64,000 nucleotides of DNA from Lachnospiraceae bacterium UBA3804 (GTDB lineage Bacteria; Bacillota; Clostridia; Lachnospirales; Lachnospiraceae), in assembly GCA_002368665.1 (NCBI GenBank), contig DFEK01000011.1, positions 124,001 to 188,000 of the forward strand, written 5' to 3'. The translations under genes were made by a program, and so were the position numbers. Within the stretch, counting starts at the first letter, position 1. Every line of letters starts with the position of its first letter. The notes under the pieces are model-generated. The model was not told where the DNA came from. It searched no databases and worked only from the letters and a program-made list of their open reading frames with translations. Shown here piece after piece: positions 15,334 through 24,127 of this stretch.

Positions 15334-16785
15334 TTACGGCAGTGTAGCTACTTCGTCTATCTTAATCCATGTGAGAATTGCACTGGCAGCTCCGTGCCAA
15401 GCCCTTGAATAGTGATATTCTCTATCATACGAACATTTTGCGATTCTTTCCTTTAGCGCGTCTATTGTTTTCACTCCAAAGATGGGCATAACCTTTTCAC
15501 AAAATCGTTTGGATCTCAGCTTCTTCCACATAGAATCGTATTCATCAGCGTATACATACAACACAGGGAACCACGGCCCCCATTGAGTTAATCCATCCAA
15601 TTTCAATCCATTATAAACTTGATATAAGAACAAGTCTGCATTTGCCATTGATCTTCCGGAATAAATCGGCATGTATTCGCGCTCTGTACATACATAATGG
15701 CCGGTCAAAGTAAACTTGCGAGGGAGATCTCCATCCATAGTCGGTTTAATATATTCTTCAAGCATCTTGGAATGGAAACGAAACCATTCGTAACAGAAAG
15801 GCTTTTTATCGCTCCCCAATCCAGATGTCCGTAAGAAGTAGGTATGTACTAATAGTTCATGGATATCGCTATACAGTTCAAAATGGAGCATATAGGTAAT
15901 TGTACATATGAACAATTCCCATACATGGAGCCTGAATAAGTCAAACTCATTCTCACCACACGACATTGTTTTCGGGTCAAAGGTATAAGCATTGTAAAGT
16001 GCATTATATAGCCGTTCAAACTCATCTGCCATGGTTGAGCCGAAATGATCATCTACTGAGAATGCTTTTAAATGATCAAGGAACACGTCTCGATATTCCT
16101 TCAAGGCTTTAAAATTCTCAAGGTACTTGTCTTTATCGATGTTCTTCACATAGAACTGCTTTATCGCTTCTATATAGACATCCACAAACTCTCGCGCTGC
16201 TACATTTTTAATTCTGCCAAGATCGGCAGCGCTGAGTATTTTCACGGCATCTTTCAATGGATAAAGGCCATCAGGTTGTTCCTCTGTTAACCAATCTGGC
16301 CTAGATCCTATTTCTGGTTTACGATGAGAAGGCTCGTCAAAAATAGTGCGGAGCAGAGTCTCATATTCATCTTCGTAGTTTATACCGGAAAGATCACGGA
16401 AAATTCGTGTTTTCAAATAGGCAGGAAGATACACTTTTCCTTTATCGTCACGCTCCATGACCACAGGGATGAATTTCTGCTGTTCTGCATTCCCGTAGAC
16501 TTCAGCAGATATTATAGTTGTTTCGTCACCTACTCCACCTTTTCTTTTGTCAGCTTTCTCAGCATAGACTCGATCTGAAAGAATGAGCACTTTATCAATG
16601 TCGGGATTTGTGACACATTGCTCCATATAGACATACTTATCTTGCCCTTCTTTCAAATCCCAAACATCAAGCTTTACATCCACGCCATCGTGCCTCATAC
16701 GAGAGGCGAGGTCAATAATGCTTTGCTGATACTCTTTACTTGTCCAGCTATACGAAATGAATACTTGTGGTGTTCTATCGAGCAA
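15334..16785 (-). CDS. SEFIR (TIR-like) domain protein with long helical C-terminus
   Basis: A 483-residue protein. Residues 1-145 are a SEFIR domain (QVFISYSWTSKEYQQSI, then VDVKLDVWDLKEGQDKY, then YMEQCV, then KGGVGDETTII), paralogous to the gene 13 bases downstream. The remaining 330 residues are mostly helical, with aromatic-rich segments, and are not assignable. The start is a TTG at 16785, with GGAGGG 9 bases upstream. That site lies in the first bases of the IS66-like element at 16790, so the native start region was replaced by insertion. The N-terminus still begins within two or three residues of the paralog, so the protein is likely complete. Confidence 0.68.
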   Translation of the reverse strand: MLDRTPQVFISYSWTSKEYQQSIIDLASRMRHDGVDVKLDVWDLKEGQDKYVYMEQCVTNPDIDKVLILSDRVYAEKADKRKGGVGDETTIISAEVYGNAEQQKFIPVVMERDDKGKVYLPAYLKTRIFRDLSGINYEDEYETLLRTIFDEPSHRKPEIGSRPDWLTEEQPDGLYPLKDAVKILSAADLGRIKNVAAREFVDVYIEAIKQFYVKNIDKDKYLENFKALKEYRDVFLDHLKAFSVDDHFGSTMADEFERLYNALYNAYTFDPKTMSCGENEFDLFRLHVWELFICTITYMLHFELYSDIHELLVHTYFLRTSGLGSDKKPFCYEWFRFHSKMLEEYIKPTMDGDLPRKFTLTGHYVCTEREYMPIYSGRSMANADLFLYQVYNGLKLDGLTQWGPWFPVLYVYADEYDSMWKKLRSKRFCEKVMPIFGVKTIDALKERIAKCSYDREYHYSRAWHGAASAILTWIKIDEVATLP

Positions 16786-16789
16786 TGAC

Positions 16790-17051
16790 GTAAACCCTCC
16801 ATTATCGGTACCTTATAATCATACACCATTTCATGAGATAATACTCCAAATACTTTGCGCCTGTTGCGCGAAGCGCGCAATTCGCGCCACTCTTTAAGGA
16901 GGTTCTCATGAACGCTAAACAAAAACTTCATCAATCTAATCTCGCTCTCTGGACAGAACGTTTCCGAGAGCAGGCTGCCAGCGGTCTTTCTATTAAAGCC
17001 TGGTGCCACTCAAACAACATTTCCCTGTATGTCATTAATAAAAAGTTTTAG
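16790..17051 (+). mobile_element. IS66-like element remnant (copy A)
   Basis: The remnant starts with GTAAACCCTCC, the GTAA terminus usual for IS66 elements, at 16790. It runs through the leader and an AAGGAGG site into the first 47 codons of tnpA (16908-17051). The element then ends abruptly; tnpB, tnpC and the right end are missing. It abuts the TTG start of the SEFIR gene at 16785. A more decayed copy lies at 9967-10110. The stretch 16786-17140 contains nothing else that I can support. Confidence 0.65.
16908..17051 (+). pseudogene. tnpA: IS66 accessory protein TnpA, 5' fragment
   Basis: An ATG with AAGGAGG 7 bases upstream opens MNAKQKLHQSNLALWTERF, then SGLSIKAWCHSNNIS, the usual N-terminus of IS66 TnpA-type proteins. 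Similarity ends where a Y-x-W motif would be expected, and the frame stops after 47 residues. Confidence 0.65.
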
Positions 17052-17140
17052 CAGTTCCCTTTTCTTTGTTTTCTTGACTCCGAGATCCTTTCTCATTTCG
17101 TTTAAAATATCTTCCATCAAGGAGATGCTATTCTCATCCC

Positions 17141-18259
17141 TCACTTCTTCGCCTTACGAACCTCCCTGATCTCCTGCTTCAAAATACCATTTCGAAAAGC
17201 CCTTCCCAACCGGTATAGCGGCAGAAAAGGCAATAGTATCTTGTGTTTATAGAAGAACGGATATTCCTTCGAATACACATCATACCCCCTGCTTCCAGGA
17301 CGCACAGGTACTATGAATCTACTCCACATATAAGCAATCTTGTTGCCCTCTTTCTCGCGAATCCGATTCCGAACCCGATGTGATAATGTTCCGTAGGCTC
17401 CGGAATTCAGAATATATTCAAGCATCTGCTTATCATCATTTGTCAGCTTTTCTCCGCCGAAAAGATGTAGCGATAGGCTTCGGTTCTTCTCCTCGAAATC
17501 GGAGATCCCAAGCTTCTTTAGTTCACCGCGGATGTAATCCATATCTAACGTTTCTTTCTTTAGATACAGATATGTGTCTATGAGAGAGCGTATTCCGGTA
17601 CCGCCTCCGGAGAAGTGTTTATACTCATGTGCAGTAATATAAATATAGAAATCTTCTTTAGTAAAATGATAGCCACAGGAATCCACGGACTCCCTGACCA
17701 ATCGTTCCTTAACATTTCTATAATAGTCCGCAATAGTTGGATTAAAAAAATCTGTAAAAAGAGTCGTATGCATTTCAAAATTCAAAACTGGCTTCTTGAA
17801 ATACACATCATGGTTTCCCCTCCCATAATGTTCCGTTTCAAACCCCAAAGACTCCATAATATCCTTTACATCTGCAGCTCTCGTGGCATCAATTAAGATA
17901 TCATGATCCGACATTTCCCGCATTCCGGTCTTCGGATAATAGTCCTTAAGAACCATACCTTTCAGCGGGAGATACCAGATTACGGCTTTATCCAATTCTG
18001 CGAGCACCTTCTTCCTTGCATCGGCGAAAATGACTGTCTTACGCAAGGATGCTCCAAAACCGTCAGCAAATTGCTTGTCCTTCACTCCTGCAGATTCTAA
18101 TGCAACCGCAACGATAGCTCGCACCAAATGTCTTTTGGCAACATGATAAACCGCATCCAGATCCATTGCATGAATGCGTGTTTCATCCGGTATTCTGTTG
18201 TTTACTGCACAAGATGCAAGATATAGTACATCATGGCAAGTTTGAGTATATGAGGCCAT
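17141..18259 (-). CDS. Nucleotidyltransferase family protein (NTP_transf_5), intact
   Basis: A 372-residue member of the uncharacterised nucleotidyltransferase family NTP_transf_5. Key features are LPLKGMVLKDYYP followed by REMSDHDILI (G/S-D-x-D metal site, about residues 111-121), NFEMHTTLF, an HEYKHFSGGGTGIRS segment, and a basic C-terminus. AGGGGAC precedes the ATG. The family is frequent in capsule and polysaccharide loci, but its substrate is not settled. This is the only unbroken copy of three in the window. It lies next to, and is transcribed away from, the UDP-glucose dehydrogenase gene. Confidence 0.75.
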   Translation of the reverse strand: MASYTQTCHDVLYLASCAVNNRIPDETRIHAMDLDAVYHVAKRHLVRAIVAVALESAGVKDKQFADGFGASLRKTVIFADARKKVLAELDKAVIWYLPLKGMVLKDYYPKTGMREMSDHDILIDATRAADVKDIMESLGFETEHYGRGNHDVYFKKPVLNFEMHTTLFTDFFNPTIADYYRNVKERLVRESVDSCGYHFTKEDFYIYITAHEYKHFSGGGTGIRSLIDTYLYLKKETLDMDYIRGELKKLGISDFEEKNRSLSLHLFGGEKLTNDDKQMLEYILNSGAYGTLSHRVRNRIREKEGNKIAYMWSRFIVPVRPGSRGYDVYSKEYPFFYKHKILLPFLPLYRLGRAFRNGILKQEIREVRKAKK

Positions 18260-18472
18260 CTATAAGTCCCCTTCTTCCATTGGCATTCCTATTTGATAAA
18301 CTCTTACACAAGCTTCGAATGTATAATTATTTTTATTATTATAACGCAACATCGTAGAATTTTCAAAAAATGCATGGTATAAGGATATCATCACTGCTGC
18401 AAGAGCAGATGCTCTTCCTACATTTTTTTCCATCACTTACTGCGTTGAAATGTAGAACATTTAGTTTTCAAA

Positions 18473-18500
18473 TTGACATAGTTCATATTCGATGTATAAT
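18473..18500 (+). promoter_or_regulatory. Promoter of the HTH-dehydrogenase gene
   Basis: TTGACA (18473-18478), a 16-base spacer and TATAAT (18495-18500) lie 42 bases upstream of the start, with an AAAGGAAACG site between. The fused helix-turn-helix of the encoded protein could act here. The overlapping TATTCGATGTATAAT region has no clear long palindrome. Confidence 0.75.
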
Positions 18501-18542
18501 AGTGATGTTATTATATAAAACAAACAAAGGAAACGAATTCAG

Positions 18543-20096
18543 ATGAATACTATTGATACAATTTATATTTCCAATCTCATTAAAGCAACCAGACTTCAGC
18601 AGAATTTAACACAACTTGAAGTATCAAAGAAAACCGGAATTAACCGCTCCGTTCTCAGCAAAATCGAAACAGGCGAGCAAACTCCCTCACTTGAGCAGTT
18701 GCAGCTTCTTTGTGAAACCCTTGAAATTGATCCTATTACACTTTTTTCAGTTGATAAAGAATCAGCGATTGATACTGCAGATACTTCTTCAACTCCAGCA
18801 GAAAAGTCGAAAAAAATCAAATTACAAAACGATGGTTACAACATAGCCGTCGCCGGCACCGGCTATGTGGGACTTTCCCTTGCCGTTCTTCTTGCCCAGT
18901 ACAACCGCGTCACCGCTGTCGATATCATCCCGGAGAAAGTAAAAAAACTTAACAAATTCATTTCGCCTATCCAGGATGATTATATTGAAAAATACTTAGA
19001 AGAGGCCAAGAATAAAGAGCGCACCCTAAACCTGAAAGCAACTACCAACGCCGAGGATGCTTATAAAGATGCGGATTTCATCATTATTGCCGCACCAACC
19101 AACTACGATTCCGCGAAAAACTTCTTCGATTGCTCCGCAGTGGAAACCGTAATCGAGACAATTTTAAAAGCAACCAAATCAAGAAGAACCAAGCCTACTA
19201 TTGTCATTAAATCCACCATTCCGGTAGGCTATACAAAGCAGGTTCGCAAAAAATACAAGACCGACAATATTATTTTCAGCCCGGAATTTCTGCGGGAATC
19301 CAAGGCATTATATGACAATCTCTATCCCAGCCGCATTATCGTCGGCTGCGATGCAAAAACAGAAAAAAGAGCAAAGATTTTTGCGGAACTTCTAAAACAA
19401 GGAGCAATCAAAGATAATATAGAAACTCTCTTCGTAGGCTACACGGAAGCGGAAGCCACAAAGCTTTTCGTCAACACATATCTTGCCTTAAGAGTCTCCT
19501 ATTTTAACGAACTGGATACCTACGCCGAGGTCAAAGGCCTTAGCACCAAAGATATCATAAAAGGTGTCTGCCTGGATCCCAGAGTCGGCGATTATTACAA
19601 TAACCCTTCATTTGGCTACGGAGGATACTGCCTGCCGAAGGATACCAAGCAGTTACTTGCAAACTATAATGATGTTCCTCAAAATATGATGACTGCCATT
19701 GTGGAAAGCAACCGGACCAGGAAGGATTTCATCGCGGATCGAGTGCTGGAGATTGCCGGAACCTATGGCAACAGCGAGTCCTTCTCTGCTGCTAAAGAAA
19801 CACAGCAGAAAGGAATTGTGGTCGGCGTATATCGTCTAACCATGAAATCCAATAGTGACAATTTCCGTCAGTCCTCCATACAGGGCGTTATGAAACGTAT
19901 CAAAGCAAAGGGTGCCACAGTGGTCATCTACGAGCCGACGCTGGAGAACGGTTCCACCTTCTTTGGCAGCCAAGTTATCAACGATATCAAGAAGTTCAAA
20001 AAGATGTGCGGATGCATTATCGCTAACCGCTATGATCCAGTGTTGGATGATGTGGAAGAAAAGGTCTATACCCGTGACCTATTCAGGAGGGATTAA
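18543..20096 (+). CDS. ugd: XRE helix-turn-helix fused to UDP-glucose 6-dehydrogenase
   Basis: A 517-residue fusion. Residues 1-70 are an XRE helix-turn-helix (NLTQLEVSKKTGINRSVLSK). A short Ser/Thr/Lys linker follows, and from about residue 98 comes a complete short-form nucleotide-sugar dehydrogenase. It shows the Rossmann motif GTGYVGLSLA, IKSTIPVGYT, SPEFLRES and the catalytic cysteine in FGYGGYCLPKDTK. The sequence is closest to HasB/Cap-type UDP-glucose dehydrogenases, which oxidise UDP-glucose to UDP-glucuronate with two NAD. The normal enzyme is about 390-410 residues, so the extra N-terminus is the oddity. It may let the enzyme bind DNA in response to cofactor or substrate. The epimerase gene follows after 3 bases. 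Confidence 0.85.
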   Translation: MNTIDTIYISNLIKATRLQQNLTQLEVSKKTGINRSVLSKIETGEQTPSLEQLQLLCETLEIDPITLFSVDKESAIDTADTSSTPAEKSKKIKLQNDGYNIAVAGTGYVGLSLAVLLAQYNRVTAVDIIPEKVKKLNKFISPIQDDYIEKYLEEAKNKERTLNLKATTNAEDAYKDADFIIIAAPTNYDSAKNFFDCSAVETVIETILKATKSRRTKPTIVIKSTIPVGYTKQVRKKYKTDNIIFSPEFLRESKALYDNLYPSRIIVGCDAKTEKRAKIFAELLKQGAIKDNIETLFVGYTEAEATKLFVNTYLALRVSYFNELDTYAEVKGLSTKDIIKGVCLDPRVGDYYNNPSFGYGGYCLPKDTKQLLANYNDVPQNMMTAIVESNRTRKDFIADRVLEIAGTYGNSESFSAAKETQQKGIVVGVYRLTMKSNSDNFRQSSIQGVMKRIKAKGATVVIYEPTLENGSTFFGSQVINDIKKFKKMCGCIIANRYDPVLDDVEEKVYTRDLFRRD

Positions 20097-20099
20097 TCC

Positions 20100-21170
20100 A
20101 TGAGCAAAGTAAAAATCGGTCTGAACTATAAAACCATCCTCGTGACTGGCTCCCCTGGATTCATTGGTGCCAATCTGGTCCTCCGTCTTCTGGAGGAAAT
20201 GACTGGCGGCACTGTAATCAGCCTGGATAATATGAACGATTATTATGATCCGGCACTGAAAAAATACCGGCTAGGGCTGATCGAGGAAGCTGCAAAAACG
20301 AGCCCGGTCAAGCATATCTTCATCAAAGGCTCCATCGCGGACAAAGGTCTCATTGACCAGGTCTTTGCCGAATACAAGCCCGCCGTGGTCGTCAACCTTG
20401 CCGCCCAGGCCGGTGTCCGCTATTCCATCGACCATCCGGATGTCTATATCGAAAGCAACCTCATCGGCTTCTATAACATTCTAGAAGCCTGTCGGCACAA
20501 TCCAGTTGACCATCTGGTGTATGCCTCCAGCTCCTCTGTTTACGGTGGGAATAAAAAGGTTCCATTCAGTACCGATGATAAGGTTGATAATCCCGTGAGT
20601 CTCTATGCCGCAACGAAGAAAAGCGATGAGCTGCTGGCTCATGCCTACTCTAAGCTCTACAATATTCCTTCTACTGGCTTACGCTTCTTCACCGTCTATG
20701 GTCCTGCCGGACGGCCTGATATGTTCTACTACTCTGCGACCAACACGCTCTCCAAAGGTGGTACGATTAAGATCTTCAATTACGGCAACTGCAAGCGTGA
20801 CTTTACGTTTGTAGACGACATCGTGGAAGGGATTGTCCGTGTCATGCAAGGTGCTCCGGAGAAACTCACCGGTGAAGATGGTCTTCCTCTTCCGCCTTAC
20901 GCCGTTTACAACATCGGCGGTGGCACTCCTGAAAACCTGCTTGATTACATCAGCACACTTCAGGAAGAGCTCGTTCATACAGGCGTTCTTCCTGCTGACT
21001 ATGATTTCGAAACTCACCGTGAGCTGGTCGGTATGCAACCTGGCGATGTTCCTGTCACTTATGCTGATAGCAAAGGGCTGGAAGATGACTATGGATTCAA
21101 ACCCACTATTGGCATCCGCGAGGGATTGAGGAAGTTTGCCGAGTGGTACAAAGAATATTACAACACGTAA
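20100..21170 (+). CDS. UDP-glucuronate 4-epimerase (SDR family)
   Basis: A 356-residue extended short-chain dehydrogenase/epimerase: GSPGFIGANL (cofactor loop), DNMNDYYDPALKKYRL (the DYYD-x2-LK-x2-R motif typical of UDP-glucuronate 4-epimerases), NLAAQAGVRYSIDHP, SSSSVYGG and the YAATKK catalytic Tyr-Lys pair. It should interconvert UDP-glucuronate, made by the gene 3 bases upstream, and UDP-galacturonate. AGGAGGG lies 8 bases before the ATG. The cofactor loop reads GSPGFIG rather than the usual GxxGFIG with Ala or Gly, a mild change. A terminator follows at 21198. Confidence 0.82.
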   Translation: MSKVKIGLNYKTILVTGSPGFIGANLVLRLLEEMTGGTVISLDNMNDYYDPALKKYRLGLIEEAAKTSPVKHIFIKGSIADKGLIDQVFAEYKPAVVVNLAAQAGVRYSIDHPDVYIESNLIGFYNILEACRHNPVDHLVYASSSSVYGGNKKVPFSTDDKVDNPVSLYAATKKSDELLAHAYSKLYNIPSTGLRFFTVYGPAGRPDMFYYSATNTLSKGGTIKIFNYGNCKRDFTFVDDIVEGIVRVMQGAPEKLTGEDGLPLPPYAVYNIGGGTPENLLDYISTLQEELVHTGVLPADYDFETHRELVGMQPGDVPVTYADSKGLEDDYGFKPTIGIREGLRKFAEWYKEYYNT

Positions 21171-21197
21171 CAATCCAAATGCTTAGATTTGAAAGAA

Positions 21198-21232
21198 AGC
21201 CGAGGAGCTGATTTACCTCGGCTATTCTTTTC
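21198..21232 (+). terminator. Terminator after the dehydrogenase-epimerase operon
   Basis: AGCCGAGG and CCTCGGCT pair in a perfect 8-base-pair stem with a 10-base loop, followed by ATTCTTTTC. Confidence 0.8.
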
Positions 21233-21246
21233 GACTGACATCGCCG

Positions 21247-21450
21247 TCATGCCCTAGACATCCCTTCTGCAGGGGTGTTGCAAGCGTTTATCTCACCCCT
21301 CAAAGCGCCAGGCACCGGGTACAGTTCGTAAAAGCACTTCTCGCAAAGCTGCCCGGAGCCTTCGACAAAGTAACGACGGAGCGTGATCGGGGTGTTGGGA
21401 TGATAGGGTGTTGGTTTATTACAACGGATGCAGAGTTCTTTTTGTTCCAT
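21247..21450 (-). CDS. Small zinc-ribbon protein
   Basis: A 67-residue protein with two CxxC pairs (CIRCNKP near residues 7-10 and CEKCFYELYP near 36-39), so it probably binds one zinc. It starts 8 bases after the DUF4062 gene, with AAGGAAG close upstream. A truncated relative follows the SEFIR gene at 14370. It may be an accessory factor of these TIR-like proteins or a simple nucleic-acid-binding ribbon. The function is unknown. Confidence 0.55.
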   Translation of the reverse strand: MEQKELCIRCNKPTPYHPNTPITLRRYFVEGSGQLCEKCFYELYPVPGALRGEINACNTPAEGMSRA

Positions 21451-21458
21451 CTTCCTTA

Positions 21459-22889
21459 CTATTCTACAATGAACTTAATTGTAGTTTCCTCTGGATCTTG
21501 GTACTCCGCACACATCAAAGTAAGTTTTGCTTCAAATTCTCCGGAGACGAGTGGCACGATATATCCCCCGTAAAAATAATCAAACTTTGTGTGAACAATT
21601 CCTTGCTTCTGTTCGATTTCTACTATGTTGTCTTCAATCTCAATCGACGAATAAATAGTATTTTCATTCCTGAAAGGCGAAGCAACTATCGCTGAAATAT
21701 CCGGAAGACTCCCGAATCCTCCAATATTTGAGAGCGGCATATCTAAAGCAAACGCCCTTTCATGTTGTACTTTTGCATATGCTTTCTGGATGGGATCCTT
21801 CCCCTTTTCAGGTGCAGTTGGTTCATCCATTGCAATAGCATCATCCGTGTTTAGAATGTAAACTTGATCTGGAAATTCAATTGTGACACTAACATCCGTG
21901 GCCTTTGCTGTACCAAGATTGTTTACAAAAAAAGTAATCGGAATACCGTTTTCCTTGATCCGCAGATATATCCGGTAAGCGTTTAAATATCTCTCCAGTA
22001 TTTCTTTCGAAGGAAGCGCGTCGTTATATGCCTTAATAGCGTCATCTGAGATTCGACTGCTTATTTCTGCCGGAATGTCTGAACGGGATAGCGGATAATA
22101 CTCTGCTTGCTGTGTCTTTGTCGATATTTGCTTTAGTTTTAGATGAATTGCTCCATCTTCTTCAATCGTGATCAAGTCTTCACGATTGAAGAATTCTGGA
22201 TGTTTTTCGTCCTTATCTGGCCTTGTACATCCTATAGTAAGAGTCAGCAACGGCTGGCGTTCCGATTCCTTCCTGAGCTGTTCTATTTCCAAAGCTTGTT
22301 TTTTATTTTCTTCTTGAAGCTCTCTGTTCTGCTTACTGAGCTCAACAATTTCTGACAAGCTCTTCTCAATATCGACCGAATCGCCACGGATCCAGCCCGG
22401 TCGCTTCGTTCTCGTAATCTGCTTATAGAGCGCTGTAGTTACCTTCTGAGCTAACTCATCAGGACTCCTCCACCATTCTACGAGCCTACCTGTTTTTACA
22501 GAATTCTTGAAGGCGGTCAGCTCATCTCGATGAACAGTTTCCACAAACTCTGGCTTTACTGCAACACTATCATCAAGCAGAAAAGCAAGAATAGGTATGC
22601 CTTTTTCTAACGCATACCTGAACTCTTTCTCTGTATAGCTAATTCCAGCGTCAGCACGCCCTTCCGGTATCACGGAACCATACCTTTGACCTATGATGAG
22701 CACATAATAATCAGAAGAATCAATTGTTTCGCTGATAATCTGCCACTGATCTTCATTTGCAGCGCCAAATAACTCCATGCCCACAGGGAAATGGTACATC
22801 GAAAGGATGGCATCTCGTACTTTTGCTCTAGCTTCTATTAGGTCTGTATATGTAGAACTGATGAAGACTTGGTATTTCTTATCTAGCAT
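21459..22889 (-). CDS. DUF4062 (TIR-like) protein with coiled coil and beta-sandwich C-terminus
   Basis: A 476-residue protein. Residues 1-110 are a DUF4062 domain: YQVFISSTYTDLIEARAKV, then GMELFGAANEDQW, then YYVLIIGQRYGSV, then SYTEKEFRYALEKG. This flavodoxin/TIR-like fold is seen in NLR-type and defence proteins. Residues about 180-215 form a coiled coil (LSKQNRELQEENKKQALEIE). The C-terminal 250 residues look beta-rich, with a possible CARDB/Ig-like strand set around ITFFVNNLGTAKATDVSVTIEF. AAAGGAGG precedes the ATG. It may be the last-but-one gene of the capsule operon or separately transcribed. A defence or signalling role is inferred. Confidence 0.62.
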   Translation of the reverse strand: MLDKKYQVFISSTYTDLIEARAKVRDAILSMYHFPVGMELFGAANEDQWQIISETIDSSDYYVLIIGQRYGSVIPEGRADAGISYTEKEFRYALEKGIPILAFLLDDSVAVKPEFVETVHRDELTAFKNSVKTGRLVEWWRSPDELAQKVTTALYKQITRTKRPGWIRGDSVDIEKSLSEIVELSKQNRELQEENKKQALEIEQLRKESERQPLLTLTIGCTRPDKDEKHPEFFNREDLITIEEDGAIHLKLKQISTKTQQAEYYPLSRSDIPAEISSRISDDAIKAYNDALPSKEILERYLNAYRIYLRIKENGIPITFFVNNLGTAKATDVSVTIEFPDQVYILNTDDAIAMDEPTAPEKGKDPIQKAYAKVQHERAFALDMPLSNIGGFGSLPDISAIVASPFRNENTIYSSIEIEDNIVEIEQKQGIVHTKFDYFYGGYIVPLVSGEFEAKLTLMCAEYQDPEETTIKFIVE

Positions 22890-23011
22890 CAGTATGCCTC
22901 CTTTCCCTGTTCCTTACTTTCCCAGTATGGATTCCCCGCCACAGCAAACCCGCTGACTACGGTTGTGTCAAGCCGGTGCTTACAGTCATATGTAGGCTTG
23001 GAGGAGTTGTT

Positions 23012-24127
23012 TTACGGCTCCCAGGGCGTATACTCCTTCCCTTCAAGGATATCTGCTATACGTTCACAAGCATGACCATCACCATAGGGATTCACGGCAT
23101 GAGCCATCTTATTATACTCATCCTGGTTTTCCAAGAGAAGCTTGAAGGTTTTATAAATCGTCTCCTCATCGGTTCCAACAAGCTTCAAAGTCCCCGCATC
23201 CACACCTTCCGGTCTCTCAGTCGTATCTCGCATGACAAGGACCGGTACGCCATAGGACGGGCATTCCTCCTGAATTCCGCCGGAATCAGTCAGGCAGAGG
23301 AAGCTACGGGCTTCAAAGTTATGGCAGTCGAACACCTCTATCGGCTCGATGATGTGAATACGGTCACAGTCTCCGAGTTCCTCATCAGCAGCCTGTCTCA
23401 CCACCGGGTTCATATGAATCGGGTACACAGCCTTGCAATCCAGATGCTCGTCAAGAACACGACGTATAGCCCGGAACATGTGGTGCATCGGCTCACCGAG
23501 GTTTTCCCGACGATGGGCTGTAATAAAAATCAGCTTGTCATCGCCAACCCAGTCAAGTTCTGGGTGATGGTAGTCCTCCTTGACCGTATGCTGCATGGCA
23601 TCAATGACCGTGTTGCCAGTAACATAGATGTTGTCCGGGTTGCGTCCTTCACGGAGGAGGTTGGATTTAGACAGCGGTGTCGGAGCGAAGTTGTACTGAG
23701 AAACGATAGACACAGCTTCCCGGTTGAACTCTTCCGGATATGGAGAATAGATATTATAAGTCCTGAGTCCTGCCTCAACATGACCGACCGGAATTTGGAG
23801 ATAGAAGCAAGCCAGAGCCGTCACGAAAGTAGTAGATGTGTCACCATGGACAAGAACAACGTCCGGCTTTTCCTTTTCCAACACGTCTTTAATTCCGTTC
23901 AGGATGTTTGCAGTGATGTCGAACAGTGTCTGTCGGTCCTTCATGATGTTGAGATCATAGTCTGGAGTTACGTCAAAGGTCTTGAGTACCTGATCAAGCA
24001 TCTGTCTGTGCTGAGCTGTAACGCACACAACTACTTCCAGTCCATCCCTCTTCTTCATTTCATTGACCAGGGGACAAATCTTGATCGCCTCTGGTCTTGT
24101 ACCGAATACAGTCATCACTTTTTTCAT
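23012..24127 (-). CDS. wecB: UDP-N-acetylglucosamine 2-epimerase, non-hydrolysing
   Basis: A 371-residue enzyme of the WecB/MnaA type that converts UDP-GlcNAc to UDP-ManNAc for surface polysaccharides. Motifs are FGTRPEAIK near the start, HGDTSTTFV, GHVEAGLRT, NREAVSIVSQYNF, THRRENLGEP and TDSGGIQEE. AAAGGTAG lies upstream of the ATG. It is downstream of the Wzx gene on the same strand. No ManNAc dehydrogenase is visible here, so ManNAc itself, or a derivative, may enter the repeat unit. Length is normal. Confidence 0.9.
   Translation of the reverse strand: MKKVMTVFGTRPEAIKICPLVNEMKKRDGLEVVVCVTAQHRQMLDQVLKTFDVTPDYDLNIMKDRQTLFDITANILNGIKDVLEKEKPDVVLVHGDTSTTFVTALACFYLQIPVGHVEAGLRTYNIYSPYPEEFNREAVSIVSQYNFAPTPLSKSNLLREGRNPDNIYVTGNTVIDAMQHTVKEDYHHPELDWVGDDKLIFITAHRRENLGEPMHHMFRAIRRVLDEHLDCKAVYPIHMNPVVRQAADEELGDCDRIHIIEPIEVFDCHNFEARSFLCLTDSGGIQEECPSYGVPVLVMRDTTERPEGVDAGTLKLVGTDEETIYKTFKLLLENQDEYNKMAHAVNPYGDGHACERIADILEGKEYTPWEP

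Noticed and set aside
17010..17117. 35-codon minus-strand frame starting MEDILNEMRKDLG
   Set aside because: No ribosome site, and it runs into the IS66 remnant; coding is not supported.
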